Below are positions 1 through 8,507 of a stretch of DNA of 64,000 nucleotides, one piece after another. The translations under genes and the position numbers were made by a program. Within the stretch, counting starts at the first letter, position 1. Each line of letters begins with the position of its first letter. This stretch comes from Actinoplanes sp. SE50/110 (GTDB lineage: Bacteria > Actinomycetota > Actinomycetes > Mycobacteriales > Micromonosporaceae): NCBI RefSeq assembly GCF_900119315.1, contig NZ_LT827010.1:944501-1008500 (forward strand), read 5' to 3'. The notes beneath the pieces are model-generated. The model was given only the letters and a program-made list of their open reading frames with translations, had not been told where the DNA came from and did no database searches.

Positions 1-989
1 GTCGTCGATGGTCATGCCGGCGCGCCGGAGGGCCTGCTTCGACGCCTCGACGGGGCCCAGGCCCATGATCTCCGGGGAGAGGGCGGTGACGCCGGTCGAG
101 ATGATCCGGGCGAGCGGGGTGATGCCCAGCTCACGGGCCTTCGTGTCGCTCATGATGACGACCGCGGCGGCGCCGTCGTTCAGCGGGCAGCAGTTGCCGG
201 CGGTGACCCGGCCGTCCGGGCGGAACACCGGCTTCAGACCGCTGACCGCCTCCAGGGTGACGCCGGCGCGCGGGCCGTCGTCCTTCGACACGACGGTGCC
301 GTCCGGCAGGGTGATCGGGGTGATCTCCCGCTCCCAGAAACCGTCGGCGATCGCCTTCTCGGCCAGGTTCTGCGAGCGCACACCGAACTCGTCCATCTCC
401 TCGCGGGAGACGTTCTTGATCTGGGCCAGGTTTTCCGCGGTGTAGCCCATCCCGATGTAGATGTCGGGCAGCAGGCCGTCCTCACGCGGGTCGTGCCAGG
501 TGCCGCCGCTCTCCGCGGTGGCCTTGGTGCGGGCCTGCGCGTCGGCGAACGCCGGGTTCTCCCAGCCGCCGCCGACCAGCGCCTGCGCGGCCGAGGGCAG
601 GCCGTCGGAGCTGCCCCGGGCGAACCGGGACACGGTCTCCACACCGGCCGAGACGAAGATGTCGCCCTCGCCGGCCTTGATCGCGTGGAACGCCATCCGG
701 GTGGTCTGCAGCGAGGAGGAACAGTACCGCGTGATGGTGGCGCCCGGCAGACCGTCCAGGCCCAGCTTGGTGGCGACCACCCGGGCCATGTTGAAGCCCT
801 GCTCGCCACCCGGCAGGCCACAGCCCAGGTAGAGATCCTCGATCAGGGCGCGATCGAGTTGGGGCACCTTGTTGAGCGCGGCGTCGACGATGGTGGCGGT
901 GAGGTCGTCGGGGCGAAGCTCCTTCAGCGAGCCCTTGTGGGCGCGGCCGATCGGGGAGCGGGCAGTGGCGACGATGACAGCTTCCGGCA
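1..989 (-). CDS. Thiolase (acetyl-CoA acetyltransferase family), C-terminus cut by window edge
   Basis: Condenses or cleaves acyl-CoA thioesters, as in beta-oxidation or acetoacetyl-CoA formation. Translation from the ATG at 989 begins MPEAVIVATARSPIGRA, a typical thiolase N-terminus. The nucleophilic cysteine is in the TRYCSSSLQTT segment (Cys at about residue 90), and a NDGAAAVVIMSD stretch lies near residue 300. About 329 codons are visible of a usual 390 or so. The C-terminal histidine and second catalytic cysteine lie outside the window. Family assignment is firm; whether it is biosynthetic or degradative cannot be told. No strong ribosome binding site is seen. Confidence 0.93.
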
Positions 990-1043
990 TGCCACCAGTT
1001 TACTCAGCGGTAACATGGTCGGAAGTGTGGATTGGTCACATCA

Positions 1044-1832
1044 TCACACGCCGCTCAGGGCGGCTTTCGCCACCGCCGGATAGAGGGCGTGAGCCCACAC
1101 CCGATAGCCGTCCGCGGACGGGTGGAAGCCGTCGTAACACAGCGTCCCGGCATCGGCCCGGAACACCGCGCCGGTCTCCCCGGCCAGGTCGACCACCACG
1201 CCACCGGCATCGGCGACCGCCTTGGCCTGCGCTTTCGCCATCCGCCGGCCGAACACGCCGGCGATCTGCCGCAGCGGGGGCGCCATCGACCGCAGCGCGC
1301 CCAGATCGGGGCAGGTGCCGACGACGACCTGCACGCCGGCGGCGCGCAGCCGGCGGACCGCCTGACCCAGATGGCCGGCCGCCTCCTCCGGCGCCCGGCC
1401 CGACGTCGCGTCGTTCGACCCGATCAGCACCACCGCCACGTCCGGTTTCACCCCCAGCAGGGCCCGGGCCACCTGGGTGGACAGGTCCGCCGAGCGGGAA
1501 CCGGCCACACCGACGCTGGACAGCAGCACGTGCCGCGGGCCGGTCTCCGGGGTGCCGTCGGCGACCAGCCGGGCCAGTTGGCCGCCGACCGTGTCGGACA
1601 GCCACTCCACGCCGACCCCCACCGCGGCCGAATCGCCGAGCAGCACCAGCCGCAGCGGCGGGGCGGTCACCGGGCCCATCGAGGTGCGCAGCGCCAGACC
1701 CATGGTGGGCTTGGCGTAGCGGCGCGCCTTGGCGGCCAGCATCTCACCGGCGAGCAGGGCGGCCCCGCCCAGCGCGCCGGCGAGCAGGCTCGTGGCCGCG
1801 GCCCTGGTCAATCGTTCCGGCAGCCCAGCCAT
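1044..1832 (-). CDS. SGNH/GDSL-type hydrolase, paralogue 1
   Basis: Predicted esterase or lipase-like serine hydrolase of 262 residues. The SGNH blocks are all visible: GDSAAVGVG (nucleophile Ser, about residue 68), a Gly in block II, GSNDATSG (block III Asn), and DGFHPSADGY near the C-terminus with the Asp/His pair. The N-terminus has a hydrophobic Ala/Leu-rich stretch (about residues 12-33) that may be a membrane anchor or uncleaved signal. The ATG is preceded by GGGAGGCGGG. It lies head-to-tail with a second SGNH gene upstream at 1927-2979, so the pair probably arose by tandem duplication. Substrate unknown. Confidence 0.88.
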   Translation of the reverse strand: MAGLPERLTRAAATSLLAGALGGAALLAGEMLAAKARRYAKPTMGLALRTSMGPVTAPPLRLVLLGDSAAVGVGVEWLSDTVGGQLARLVADGTPETGPRHVLLSSVGVAGSRSADLSTQVARALLGVKPDVAVVLIGSNDATSGRAPEEAAGHLGQAVRRLRAAGVQVVVGTCPDLGALRSMAPPLRQIAGVFGRRMAKAQAKAVADAGGVVVDLAGETGAVFRADAGTLCYDGFHPSADGYRVWAHALYPAVAKAALSGV

Positions 1833-1926
1833 GTCCCGCCTCCCGGTGCTTGCTAAGTCCGAGGTTCCCGCCGACTTCGATGATCCTTCTTCCTCTTTAC
1901 CCTACGGCGCGGATCGCATCCGGTCT

Positions 1927-2979
1927 CTAACTCGCTGCCCGGATCGGACCCGGAGCCTGCGGCTGCGGCACCGACCGGGCGCTCAACGACCCGAACCAGT
2001 GGCGCTGCTCCCCGAACCAGGGATGCCGCCGCAACTGCGCCCACCGCTTGCCGGACCGCACCGGACTGACCTCGGTCCCCGGCGCCCGAACCGCCTCCAC
2101 GGCCGCCTCCGGCAACGTCCGCACCGACTCGGCCAGCGGCACCGCGGGCCGGTCGTCCTCGCCCAGCGCGGCCATCACCGTCGGCATCATCACCGCGGCC
2201 GCTCTCGCGTACCCCTCCGCGGACGGGTGGAAACGGTCCGAACCGAACATCCGGGCCGGATCCGCCTCGAACATCGGGCCGATCAGATTCCCCAGCGAGA
2301 CGGTGCGGCCACCGGCGCCGACCACCGCGACGGTCTGCGCGGCCGCCAGTTGCCGGCTCCATCGCCGGGCCAGCCAGCGCAGCGGCGGCTTGATCGGCTG
2401 GATCGCGCCGATGTCCGGACAGGTGCCGACCACCACCTTGCAGCCCGCCTCGCGCAGCCGGCGGACCGCGTCGCCCAGGTGCCGGACCGCCTCGGCCCGG
2501 GCCGAGACGTGCGTGACGTCGTTCCCGCCGATCAGGATGATCGCCAGGTCGGGGTGGTGCTCCAGGGCCGCGTCGACCTGCCACGGCAGGCCCGACGAGA
2601 CGCATCCGACGACGGCGAACCGGTGCAGCTGGACGGGCCGCTGCAGGCGGCGGGAGATCCCGGTGGCGAACAGCGCGCCGGGCGTCTCCCGGGGCCGGTG
2701 CACGCCGTAACCGGCGGCCGACGAATCCCCGAGGACGGCCAGACTGATCGGCCTGCCGTGGAACTTCGCTCCGTAGATCCCGTCGCCGCGGGGCGGCGGT
2801 GCCTCGGCCAGCGGGATGATCCGCCGGGCGTCGGCGGCCTGCCGCAGCAGTAGGCCGGCCGAGATCGCGGTGACGCCGGCCAGTGCTCCGGTGACCTGGC
2901 CGGCGATCCGGCCGGCCGTACGGATCCGCTGCCGGTCCTCGGCGGTCAGGCCGCGGAAGTGGATAACAGTGCTGTTCAC
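1927..2979 (-). CDS. SGNH/GDSL-type hydrolase, paralogue 2
   Basis: Predicted 350-residue serine hydrolase. Motifs: GDSSAAGYG (nucleophile Ser), GGNDVTH (block III) and DRFHPSAEGYARAA (Asp-x-x-His). It has an N-terminal hydrophobic segment and a longer Pro/Arg-rich tail than its neighbour. Start chosen at the GTG at 2979 (VNSTVIHFRG) because GAGGGA sits about 6 bases upstream; reading further upstream gives unlikely protein opposite cbs. Both SGNH proteins share the same block order and a PP(L)R linker, so they are paralogues. Cellular substrate cannot be inferred. Confidence 0.86.
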   Translation of the reverse strand: MNSTVIHFRGLTAEDRQRIRTAGRIAGQVTGALAGVTAISAGLLLRQAADARRIIPLAEAPPPRGDGIYGAKFHGRPISLAVLGDSSAAGYGVHRPRETPGALFATGISRRLQRPVQLHRFAVVGCVSSGLPWQVDAALEHHPDLAIILIGGNDVTHVSARAEAVRHLGDAVRRLREAGCKVVVGTCPDIGAIQPIKPPLRWLARRWSRQLAAAQTVAVVGAGGRTVSLGNLIGPMFEADPARMFGSDRFHPSAEGYARAAAVMMPTVMAALGEDDRPAVPLAESVRTLPEAAVEAVRAPGTEVSPVRSGKRWAQLRRHPWFGEQRHWFGSLSARSVPQPQAPGPIRAAS

Positions 2980-3141
2980 AGTGTCCCTCGCTGTCGTCCG
3001 AAGGGAACCAACCGGCCCGGAGTCGCCTCCCGGTGCGGCCATGATCGGCACCCAACGTCGGGATTCGAGGCTAACTCGGTCTCGCGAGGGGCAATCATGG
3101 CGTACCCAAGTCATGCTGGAGTTGCGGAAAGGGGAACAGAG

Positions 3142-3486
3142 ATGGCGAAAACTCTGAAACGTGCGGCGGCGTTCAGCGCACTGGGCCGGGCGCTGATGTC
3201 CGGCGCCCGCGGTGGCCCGTCGCTGAGCAAACGGATCTCGGCGCTGCCTCGCATGGTCAAAGCGACCACCAGGGGGGAGTACGACGGCGGCATGCGGCTC
3301 GCCCTGATGGCGGCGGCCACCGCGTACGTCGTCTCGCCGATCGACGCCGTGCCGGAGGCCTTCCTGTGGGTCTTCGGGCTGATCGACGACGCGGTGATGG
3401 TGACCTGGCTGGCCGGCACCGTGCTCAGCGAGACCGAGCGGTTCCTGGAGTGGGAGAGGCTGGCGAAGCCCGTCGTCGTACGCTGA
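3142..3486 (+). CDS. DUF1232 (YkvA-like) small membrane protein
   Basis: 114 residues. The diagnostic DUF1232 segment is visible: AYVVSPIDAVPEAF followed by GLIDDAVM, forming a hairpin of two short hydrophobic helices (about residues 58-98). ATG at 3142 chosen because of the purine-rich GGAAAGGGGAACAGAG just upstream. An in-frame GTG further upstream would extend into the promoter region shared with the divergent SGNH gene. Only 3 bases separate its stop from the cbs start, so the two are probably co-transcribed. Molecular function of the family is not established. Confidence 0.85.
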   Translation: MAKTLKRAAAFSALGRALMSGARGGPSLSKRISALPRMVKATTRGEYDGGMRLALMAAATAYVVSPIDAVPEAFLWVFGLIDDAVMVTWLAGTVLSETERFLEWERLAKPVVVR

Positions 3487-3489
3487 AGC

Positions 3490-4851
3490 GTGCGCTATTA
3501 CGACAACGTGGTCGAGATCATCGGCAACACCCCGCTGGTCCGACTCAACAGCGTGACCGACGGCATCAGTGCCACCGTGCTGGCCAAGGTCGAGTACATG
3601 AATCCGGGCGGTTCGGTCAAGGACCGGATCGCCCTGCGGATGGTGCAGGACGCCGAGGAGGCGGGCCTGCTCAAGCCGGGCGGCACCATCGTCGAGCCGA
3701 CCAGTGGCAACACCGGGGTCGGCCTGGCCCTGGTGGCGCAGCAACGGGGCTACAAGTGCGTCTTCGTCTGCCCCGACAAGGTCAGCGAGGACAAGCAGAA
3801 CGTGCTCCGGGCGTACGGCGCCGAGGTCGTCGTCTGCCCCACCGCGGTCGCCCCGGAGGACCCGCGCTCCTACTACAACGTCTCGGACAAGCTGACCCGG
3901 GACATTCCCGGGGCCTGGAAACCCGACCAGTACAGCAACCCCGCCAACCCGCGCTCGCACTATGAGCAGACCGGCCCCGAGCTCTGGAAACAGACCGAGG
4001 GCAAGATCACCCACTTCGTGGCGGGGGTCGGCACCGGCGGCACCATCACCGGCGTCGGCCGCTATCTCAAAGAGCAGAATCCGGGCGTACGGGTGATCGG
4101 GGCCGACCCGGAAGGCTCCGTGTACTCGGGTGGTACCGGCCGGCCGTACCTGGTCGAGGGCGTCGGCGAGGACTTCTGGCCCACCGCGTACGACCGGGAG
4201 ATCACCGACGAGGTGATCGAGGTGAGCGACTCGGACTCGTTCGAGATGACCCGCCGCCTGGCCCGCGAGGAGGGTCTGCTGGTCGGCGGCTCGTGCGGGA
4301 TGGCCGTGGTCGCGGCGCTCGACGTGGCCCGCAAAGCCGGCCCGGACGACGTCATCGTGGTCCTGCTGCCGGACGGCGGCCGGGGCTACCTTTCCAAGAT
4401 CTTCAACGATCGTTGGATGGCCCGCTACGGTTTCCTGCGCACCCCCGGCGACGCACCCACCGTGGCCGACGCGCTCGCCGCCAAGGGCGCCGAGATCCCG
4501 CCGCTGGTCCACGTCCACCCCACCGAGACGGTCCGCGACGCGATCGACTACATGCGGGAGTACGCGGTCAGCCAGCTCCCCGTCCTGAAAGCCGAACCCC
4601 CGGTCGTGACCGGCGAGGTGGCCGGTTCGATCTCGGAGAAGGCCCTGCTCGACGCCCTCTTCACCGGCCAGGCCCACCTGCACGACACGATCGAACGCCA
4701 CATGGGCGACCCCCTGCCGATGATCGGCGGCGGCGAGTCCGTCAGCGACGCGGTCGCCCTGCTGGAGAAGTCCGACGCCGCCATGGTCCTGGTCGACGGC
4801 AAACCCGCCGGCGTCCTCACCCGACAGGACCTGCTCGCCCACCTGAGCTGA
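3490..4851 (+). CDS. cbs: Cystathionine beta-synthase
   Basis: PLP enzyme that condenses serine with homocysteine to cystathionine (first step of reverse transsulfuration). 453 residues, GTG start. An N-terminal fold-type II core carries the PLP lysine in GGSVKDRIA (Lys about 44) and a phosphate-binding GTGGTITG loop. The C-terminal third (about 335-453) is a tandem CBS pair, seen as the repeated LxxxAV...MVLVDGKPAGVLTRQDLL pattern. This is the usual actinobacterial two-domain form without a haem domain. A cystathionine gamma-synthase/lyase gene at 13043 would act on the same intermediate, though not in the same operon. O-acetylserine sulfhydrylase is excluded by length and CBS domains. Confidence 0.93.
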   Translation: MRYYDNVVEIIGNTPLVRLNSVTDGISATVLAKVEYMNPGGSVKDRIALRMVQDAEEAGLLKPGGTIVEPTSGNTGVGLALVAQQRGYKCVFVCPDKVSEDKQNVLRAYGAEVVVCPTAVAPEDPRSYYNVSDKLTRDIPGAWKPDQYSNPANPRSHYEQTGPELWKQTEGKITHFVAGVGTGGTITGVGRYLKEQNPGVRVIGADPEGSVYSGGTGRPYLVEGVGEDFWPTAYDREITDEVIEVSDSDSFEMTRRLAREEGLLVGGSCGMAVVAALDVARKAGPDDVIVVLLPDGGRGYLSKIFNDRWMARYGFLRTPGDAPTVADALAAKGAEIPPLVHVHPTETVRDAIDYMREYAVSQLPVLKAEPPVVTGEVAGSISEKALLDALFTGQAHLHDTIERHMGDPLPMIGGGESVSDAVALLEKSDAAMVLVDGKPAGVLTRQDLLAHLS

Positions 4852-4858
4852 CTGTGCA

Positions 4859-4905
4859 GTGGTTCGTCGGCCCGGACCGCCAACATCCCGGAGCCGACGA
4901 ACCAC
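4859..4905 (+). terminator. Inverted repeat downstream of cbs
   Basis: Perfect 12-bp arms GTGGTTCGTCGG (4859-4870) and CCGACGAACCAC (4894-4905) flank a 23-base loop, 7 bases after the cbs stop. No T-run follows, as is usual in high-GC actinobacteria. Likely terminates cbs; it may also serve the convergent protease gene. Confidence 0.6.
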
Positions 4906-5010
4906 CCGACCCACCGCACGTGATCGCCACGCCCCGGCACTCGTTCAACCGCCGCCCGGCCGGCCCGGCCCCGCGACGGCGTCGACCCGGCTGTGCGTCG
5001 GGCAGGGTGG

Positions 5011-5940
5011 TCAGCGCAGTTCGGCCGGTGCGGCGACGACGTCGACCAGGGCGTTGCGGCGAAGCAGGGTGATCGGCAGGTCGACGCCGATGGCCGGGCC
5101 CAGCATCAGGCGCTGCAGGGCCTGGACCGAGTCGACCGGATGCCCGCCCGCGCTCACCAGGATGTCGCCCAGGTAGACGCCGGCGACCCCGGCCGGACTG
5201 CCCGGCACCACTTCGACGACGCGCAGCCCCTGTTTCTGCCCCAGCCGCCCGGCCAGGTGTGGCGGCAGCGGCGCGGGCAGCCCGGCCACGCCGAGCCAGG
5301 CCCGCCGGACCCGGCCGGTGGCGACCAGCTCGCCGATGATCGACCGGGTGGTGTCGTTGATCGGCACGGCCAGGCCCAGCCCGTATCCGGCGACCGCGGT
5401 GTTGACGCCGACCACCCGGCTGGCGGAGTCGGCCAGCGCGCCGCCGGAGTTGCCCGGATTCAGCGCCGCGTCGGTCTGGATGACGTTGTCGATGACCCGC
5501 ATCCGGTGGCCGTCCCGGGCCGGCAGGGACCGGCCCAGCCCGGAGACCACGCCGGCGGTCACCGACCCGGCCAGGCCCATCGGATTGCCGACCGCGACCA
5601 CGAGCTGACCGATCCGCAGGGTGTCGGCGTCGCCCAGCGGTGCGGCCGGCGCGCCGGGGTGATGCACCCGGACCACCGCCAGGTCGGACAGCGGGTCGGC
5701 GCCGACCACGTCGAACGGCGTCTCCACCCCCTCGGCGAACGCGGCCGAGCCGGTGGTGGGGCCGGCCACCACGTGCGCGTTGGTGAGCAGGAACCCGTCG
5801 TCGGTGAAGGTCACCGCGGATCCGGCGCCGCCACGCGGAGAACGGATCGTGAGTGCCGCCACCGAGGGCAGGAGACGGCTGGCCACACCGGTGACGATGC
5901 GGCTGTAGGCATCGAGCGCCTCGGATTCTTCGGTGTCCAT
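5011..5940 (-). CDS. HtrA/DegP-like S1C serine protease with PDZ domain
   Basis: Trypsin-fold protease of 309 residues. Catalytic triad visible: His in LLTNAHVV (about 56), Asp in PLSDLAVVRV (about 86), Ser in NPGNSGGAL (about 165). A single PDZ domain occupies about residues 215-305 (LGVAG, VVPGSPAGVAGVYLGDIL). It is shorter than classical HtrA and shows neither signal peptide nor transmembrane helix, so this copy is probably cytoplasmic. Transcribed away from the small gene at 6177, leaving a 236-base divergent promoter region. Likely role is quality control or regulated proteolysis; substrates unknown. Confidence 0.9.
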   Translation of the reverse strand: MDTEESEALDAYSRIVTGVASRLLPSVAALTIRSPRGGAGSAVTFTDDGFLLTNAHVVAGPTTGSAAFAEGVETPFDVVGADPLSDLAVVRVHHPGAPAAPLGDADTLRIGQLVVAVGNPMGLAGSVTAGVVSGLGRSLPARDGHRMRVIDNVIQTDAALNPGNSGGALADSASRVVGVNTAVAGYGLGLAVPINDTTRSIIGELVATGRVRRAWLGVAGLPAPLPPHLAGRLGQKQGLRVVEVVPGSPAGVAGVYLGDILVSAGGHPVDSVQALQRLMLGPAIGVDLPITLLRRNALVDVVAAPAELR

Positions 5941-6176
5941 GTCCCGGTCAACACCGCTCGTCCGCCCGTCGATGCCGGCACCGCGTCCGCCCAGGGCGAA
6001 CGTGGTGTCGGCCCGGTCACGGAGGTGGATGCGCGGCGTCGACCCGGAACACAGTGGACATCGGCGGTTACGGATAGTCGCCGCAATCGCACACTCAGTC
6101 CGACCGGGGAACCGGGGGATGCGGTTGTATGTGTCGTGACGGAGCTATGAGCCACTCCCGGACGAAGGGGTAGGGG

Positions 6177-6473
6177 ATGGTCGACGTCGACGAGGCGGCG
6201 CCAGCCGACATCGTGGACCGCCTGCTGTGGCGGGACGCGCAGCAGATGCTCGGCCGGCATATGGCCGCCGGGCGGGACGGCAACTGCGTCTGGTGTGGAT
6301 GGCACTGGCCGTGCTCGGCCCGCCGCCTGGCAGAACGCGCCGACGCGGTGTCCCGCCGACCCTGGCGCGAGGCCTGGACCCTGCGACACGACTTGAACAG
6401 CCTGCCCGCCGCGATGACCGACAGGGGTCGCGCGGACCGCGGCAACCACAACCATCGGAGGTACGCCGACTGA
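6177..6473 (+). CDS. Small hypothetical protein with CVWCGW...C motif
   Basis: 98 residues, not assigned to a family. The central CVWCGWHWPC segment has three closely spaced cysteines and several histidines, which could form a small metal-binding or zinc-ribbon-like site. The rest is Arg/Ala-rich and probably helical. The ATG follows a purine-rich GGACGAAGGGGTAGGGG. Its codons show the strong third-position G/C bias of real genes here, unlike the antisense frames. A strong hairpin at 6747-6774 could end its transcript. Confidence 0.6.
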   Translation: MVDVDEAAPADIVDRLLWRDAQQMLGRHMAAGRDGNCVWCGWHWPCSARRLAERADAVSRRPWREAWTLRHDLNSLPAAMTDRGRADRGNHNHRRYAD

Positions 6474-6746
6474 TCCAGACCTGGACGTCGCCGACGAGCT
6501 TGACCGTCCCCCGGCAAGCCTTGGCTTCCGGCCCGGCGTACGTCTCCCGGCGGTGACGCCGGGGCGCCCCGCCAGCGCTCCGGTATTCCCGCGCCCAAGC
6601 CCGCTTCTGAACCGGACCACGGATCGGCACGCCTCCGCTGATCCGCGCCTCCGGCCAGGCGCAACCGGTTCGAGCGGGGCGGTTGGCGGGAGCGCGTGAC
6701 CACAGGTTCCCCCGCATTCATCGGTCACGCGTTCCCGCTCAACCAG
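6474..6746. other. Intergenic stretch, no recognised gene
   Basis: Lies between the small CVWCGW gene and the convergent GNAT gene. Several short open frames exist on both strands but none has a good start or recognisable motif. A plus-strand frame shifted relative to the upstream gene reads on into it without an independent start. I see only the terminator-like hairpin at its right end. Confidence 0.5.
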
Positions 6747-6774
6747 CAGCCCGCCGCCGCTCGGTGGCGGGCTG
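6747..6774. terminator. Bidirectional hairpin terminator
   Basis: CAGCCCGCCGCC (6747-6758), loop GCTC, GGTGGCGGGCTG (6763-6774): 11 of 12 positions pair. It sits 7 bases beyond the stop of the convergent GNAT gene and downstream of the 6177 gene, so it probably serves both. Confidence 0.7.
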
Positions 6775-6780
6775 TCACGG

Positions 6781-7284
6781 TCAGAGCGGGTGTTCGTATC
6801 GCACCTGCGGGACCGGGACATCGTTGACCGGCTCGGTGCGGGTCGCTCCGTCGGTCGTCCAGCCGCCGCGCTCGTAGAACCGACGGGCCGGATGATTCTC
6901 GGTCAGCACCCACAGGACCGCCCGAGCCTCGCCGATCGCCGGCAGGTCGGCCAGCGCGCGGACCATCAGCTCCCGGCCGACCCCGGTCCCGACCCGGGCC
7001 GGATCGACGTGGATCGCATAGAGTTCAGCCGCCCGCGGAGTCTCGCTGGGCCCGATGTAGCTGAATCCGGCCAGCTCGCCGTCCACCTCGGCCAGTGTCA
7101 TCCGGTGCGTGTCCTGCTCCCATTTCCAGCGCTCGGCCCACCACTCGCCGAACGACTCGGCGGACCGCGCCGTGAGCACCTCCACCGGGATGAACCCCGC
7201 ATACGCCGCCACCCGGGACCGCTGGTGCAGCGCCCCGACCCGGAACTGATCGTCGGCCCCCGCGGCCCGCAGCTGAAGCTTCAT
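6781..7284 (-). CDS. GNAT-family N-acetyltransferase
   Basis: Transfers an acetyl group from acetyl-CoA to an amine; substrate unknown. 167 residues with a complete GNAT fold: the acetyl-CoA site is the RVGTGVGRELM segment (Q/RxxGxG/A variant, about residue 100), followed by the NHPARRFYERGGW motif typical of beta-6/alpha-4. It starts 10 bases after the stop of rnz on the same strand, so the two are probably one transcript; a functional link is not implied. Confidence 0.9.
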   Translation of the reverse strand: MKLQLRAAGADDQFRVGALHQRSRVAAYAGFIPVEVLTARSAESFGEWWAERWKWEQDTHRMTLAEVDGELAGFSYIGPSETPRAAELYAIHVDPARVGTGVGRELMVRALADLPAIGEARAVLWVLTENHPARRFYERGGWTTDGATRTEPVNDVPVPQVRYEHPL

Positions 7285-7294
7285 GCCGGAGACG

Positions 7295-8230
7295 TTAGCG
7301 ACCGCCGGGTGACAACCCGGTGTCGGCGACCGGCGCGTCCCGGCGCGCCGGGAACGGGACCCGCATCAGGTCCTCGGCGATCGTGATCGGCCCGGCGAAC
7401 TCGTCCCGGGCCTCGTCGAGGAACCGCGACGGATCCGGATACCGCTGCGAGAAGTGGGTCAGCACCAGGTGCCGCACCCCGCACTCCCGGGCCACCGCCC
7501 CGGCCTGCCCCGCGGTCAGATGCCCGACCTGGGCCGCCATCGCGGCATCCTCCGCCAGGAACGTCGACTCGATCACCAGCAGGTCCACCCCGCGGGCCAG
7601 CTCGTACACGCTGTCGCACAGGCCGGTGTCCATCACGAACGCCATGCTCTGCCCCGGTCGCACCACGCTGACCTGGTCGAGTGTCACGTCACCGAGGCGA
7701 CCGGCCCGCTGCAGCTCGCCGACGGCCGGCCCGGTCACGCCGTGCGCGGCGAGCAGGGCGGGCACCATCCGGCGACTGTCGGACTCGGTCAGGCGGTAGC
7801 CGTACGACTCCACCGAATGCCGGAGTGGCAGCGCCGTGAGGCGCCCCGCGGACGTCTCCACCGCGAACCCGGCGCCGACCGGCGAAGCGACGATCTCGGC
7901 GTTGTCCCAGTAGCTCGTGGCGTGCCGCAGCCGGTCGTAGAACTCCTGGCCACCGGCCGGATAGTGGACCGCCACCGGGTGTGGCACCCGGTCCAGCGAG
8001 ATGCGCTGCAGGATGCCGGGCAGCCCGAGGCTGTGATCGCCGTGGAAGTGCGTGACGCAGATCCGGCGCAGCGGGGTGACCGCGAGCCCGGCCAGCAGGA
8101 GTTGTCGCTGGGTGCCCTCGCCCGGGTCGAAGAGGATCACCTCGTCGTCGAAGCGGAGCAGGTAACCGTTGTGGTTGCGATGCCGGGTCGGCACCTGGCT
8201 GGCTGTTCCCAGCACGACGAGCTCACGCAT
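7295..8230 (-). CDS. rnz: Ribonuclease Z (metallo-beta-lactamase fold)
   Basis: Endonuclease that removes the 3' trailer of tRNA precursors. 311 residues. The zinc-binding HFHGDH motif is at residues 61-66 (preceded by ICVT). The N-terminal [18 protein letters not shown] is the signature region of bacterial RNase Z/ElaC. Later motifs include [10 protein letters not shown] (metal Asp), VIESTF and LTHFSQRY (metal His). Length matches the short bacterial form. It is preceded by the unusual structured leader at 8251-8454 and followed by the GNAT gene. Confidence 0.92.
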   Translation of the reverse strand: MRELVVLGTASQVPTRHRNHNGYLLRFDDEVILFDPGEGTQRQLLLAGLAVTPLRRICVTHFHGDHSLGLPGILQRISLDRVPHPVAVHYPAGGQEFYDRLRHATSYWDNAEIVASPVGAGFAVETSAGRLTALPLRHSVESYGYRLTESDSRRMVPALLAAHGVTGPAVGELQRAGRLGDVTLDQVSVVRPGQSMAFVMDTGLCDSVYELARGVDLLVIESTFLAEDAAMAAQVGHLTAGQAGAVARECGVRHLVLTHFSQRYPDPSRFLDEARDEFAGPITIAEDLMRVPFPARRDAPVADTGLSPGGR

Positions 8231-8250
8231 CGGAAGTCCCTGAAATTAAG

Positions 8251-8321
8251 CGACCCCCGGGGACTTCCTCGCTCGCGAACGAGCGAGGTCCGGTCGGACA
8301 AGGCCGGATCCCCGGGGGTCG
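8251..8321 (-). terminator. Three-way-junction RNA element upstream of rnz
   Basis: A perfect 13-bp outer stem (8251-8263 with 8309-8321) encloses two adjacent hairpins: a 9-bp stem with a CGAA tetraloop as read on the plus strand (8267-8275/8280-8288) and a 5-bp stem (8289-8293/8304-8308). Almost every base is paired. Read on the minus strand, the GC-rich stem is followed by CTTAATTT and the rnz start is 20 bases further. It could be an intrinsic terminator that attenuates rnz, or the end of a small RNA. Confidence 0.6.
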
Positions 8322-8410
8322 GGTGGCTGTCTGGTACTCGCCGGCCGCTGCCACACGGTCTCGACGCTCAAAACGAAGCTGTCAAGGACAGCGGCTAGCG
8401 GACAGCCACC
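8322..8410 (-). ncRNA. Candidate structured leader RNA / attenuator with short upstream ORF
   Basis: A 10-bp stem (8322-8331/8401-8410) encloses a 7-bp stem (8344-8350/8389-8395). A competing hairpin (8378-8383/8387-8392) uses bases of the inner stem, so alternative folds are possible. Overlapping its 5' half on the minus strand is a short ORF, GTG at 8454 to TAG at 8397-8395 (19 codons). An internal TTG start at 8433 lies 10 bases after an AGGGAGG ribosome binding site. Together with the element at 8251-8321 this fills the ppk2-rnz gap. No Rfam family was recognised with certainty. Confidence 0.5.
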
Positions 8411-8477
8411 TCACGAGTCCCGTTGCTATACAACTTCGGACCACCTCCCTTCACGTGTACGGCCACGTTAACCAGCC

Positions 8478-8491
8478 GCGGACGTCCGCGC
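8478..8491. promoter_or_regulatory. 14-bp perfect palindrome downstream of ppk2
   Basis: CGCGGACGTCCGCG is a perfect palindrome between the ppk2 stop and the structured leader of rnz. It could be an operator for the downstream transcript or part of a short terminator for ppk2. Nothing in the sequence identifies a cognate regulator. Confidence 0.3.
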
Positions 8492-8507
8492 CAACGGTTT
8501 TGAATCA

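Noticed and set aside
3490..4851. Cysteine synthase (CysK/CysM)
   Set aside because: The product is 453 residues with a C-terminal CBS-domain pair, which CysK lacks.
1927..4914. A 995-codon open frame on the minus strand over the SGNH gene and opposite cbs
   Set aside because: Only its last part (from 2979) is a real SGNH protein; the upstream part is antisense to cbs, is His/Asp/Gly-rich and has no homology signals. It stays open because of GC-rich codon bias.
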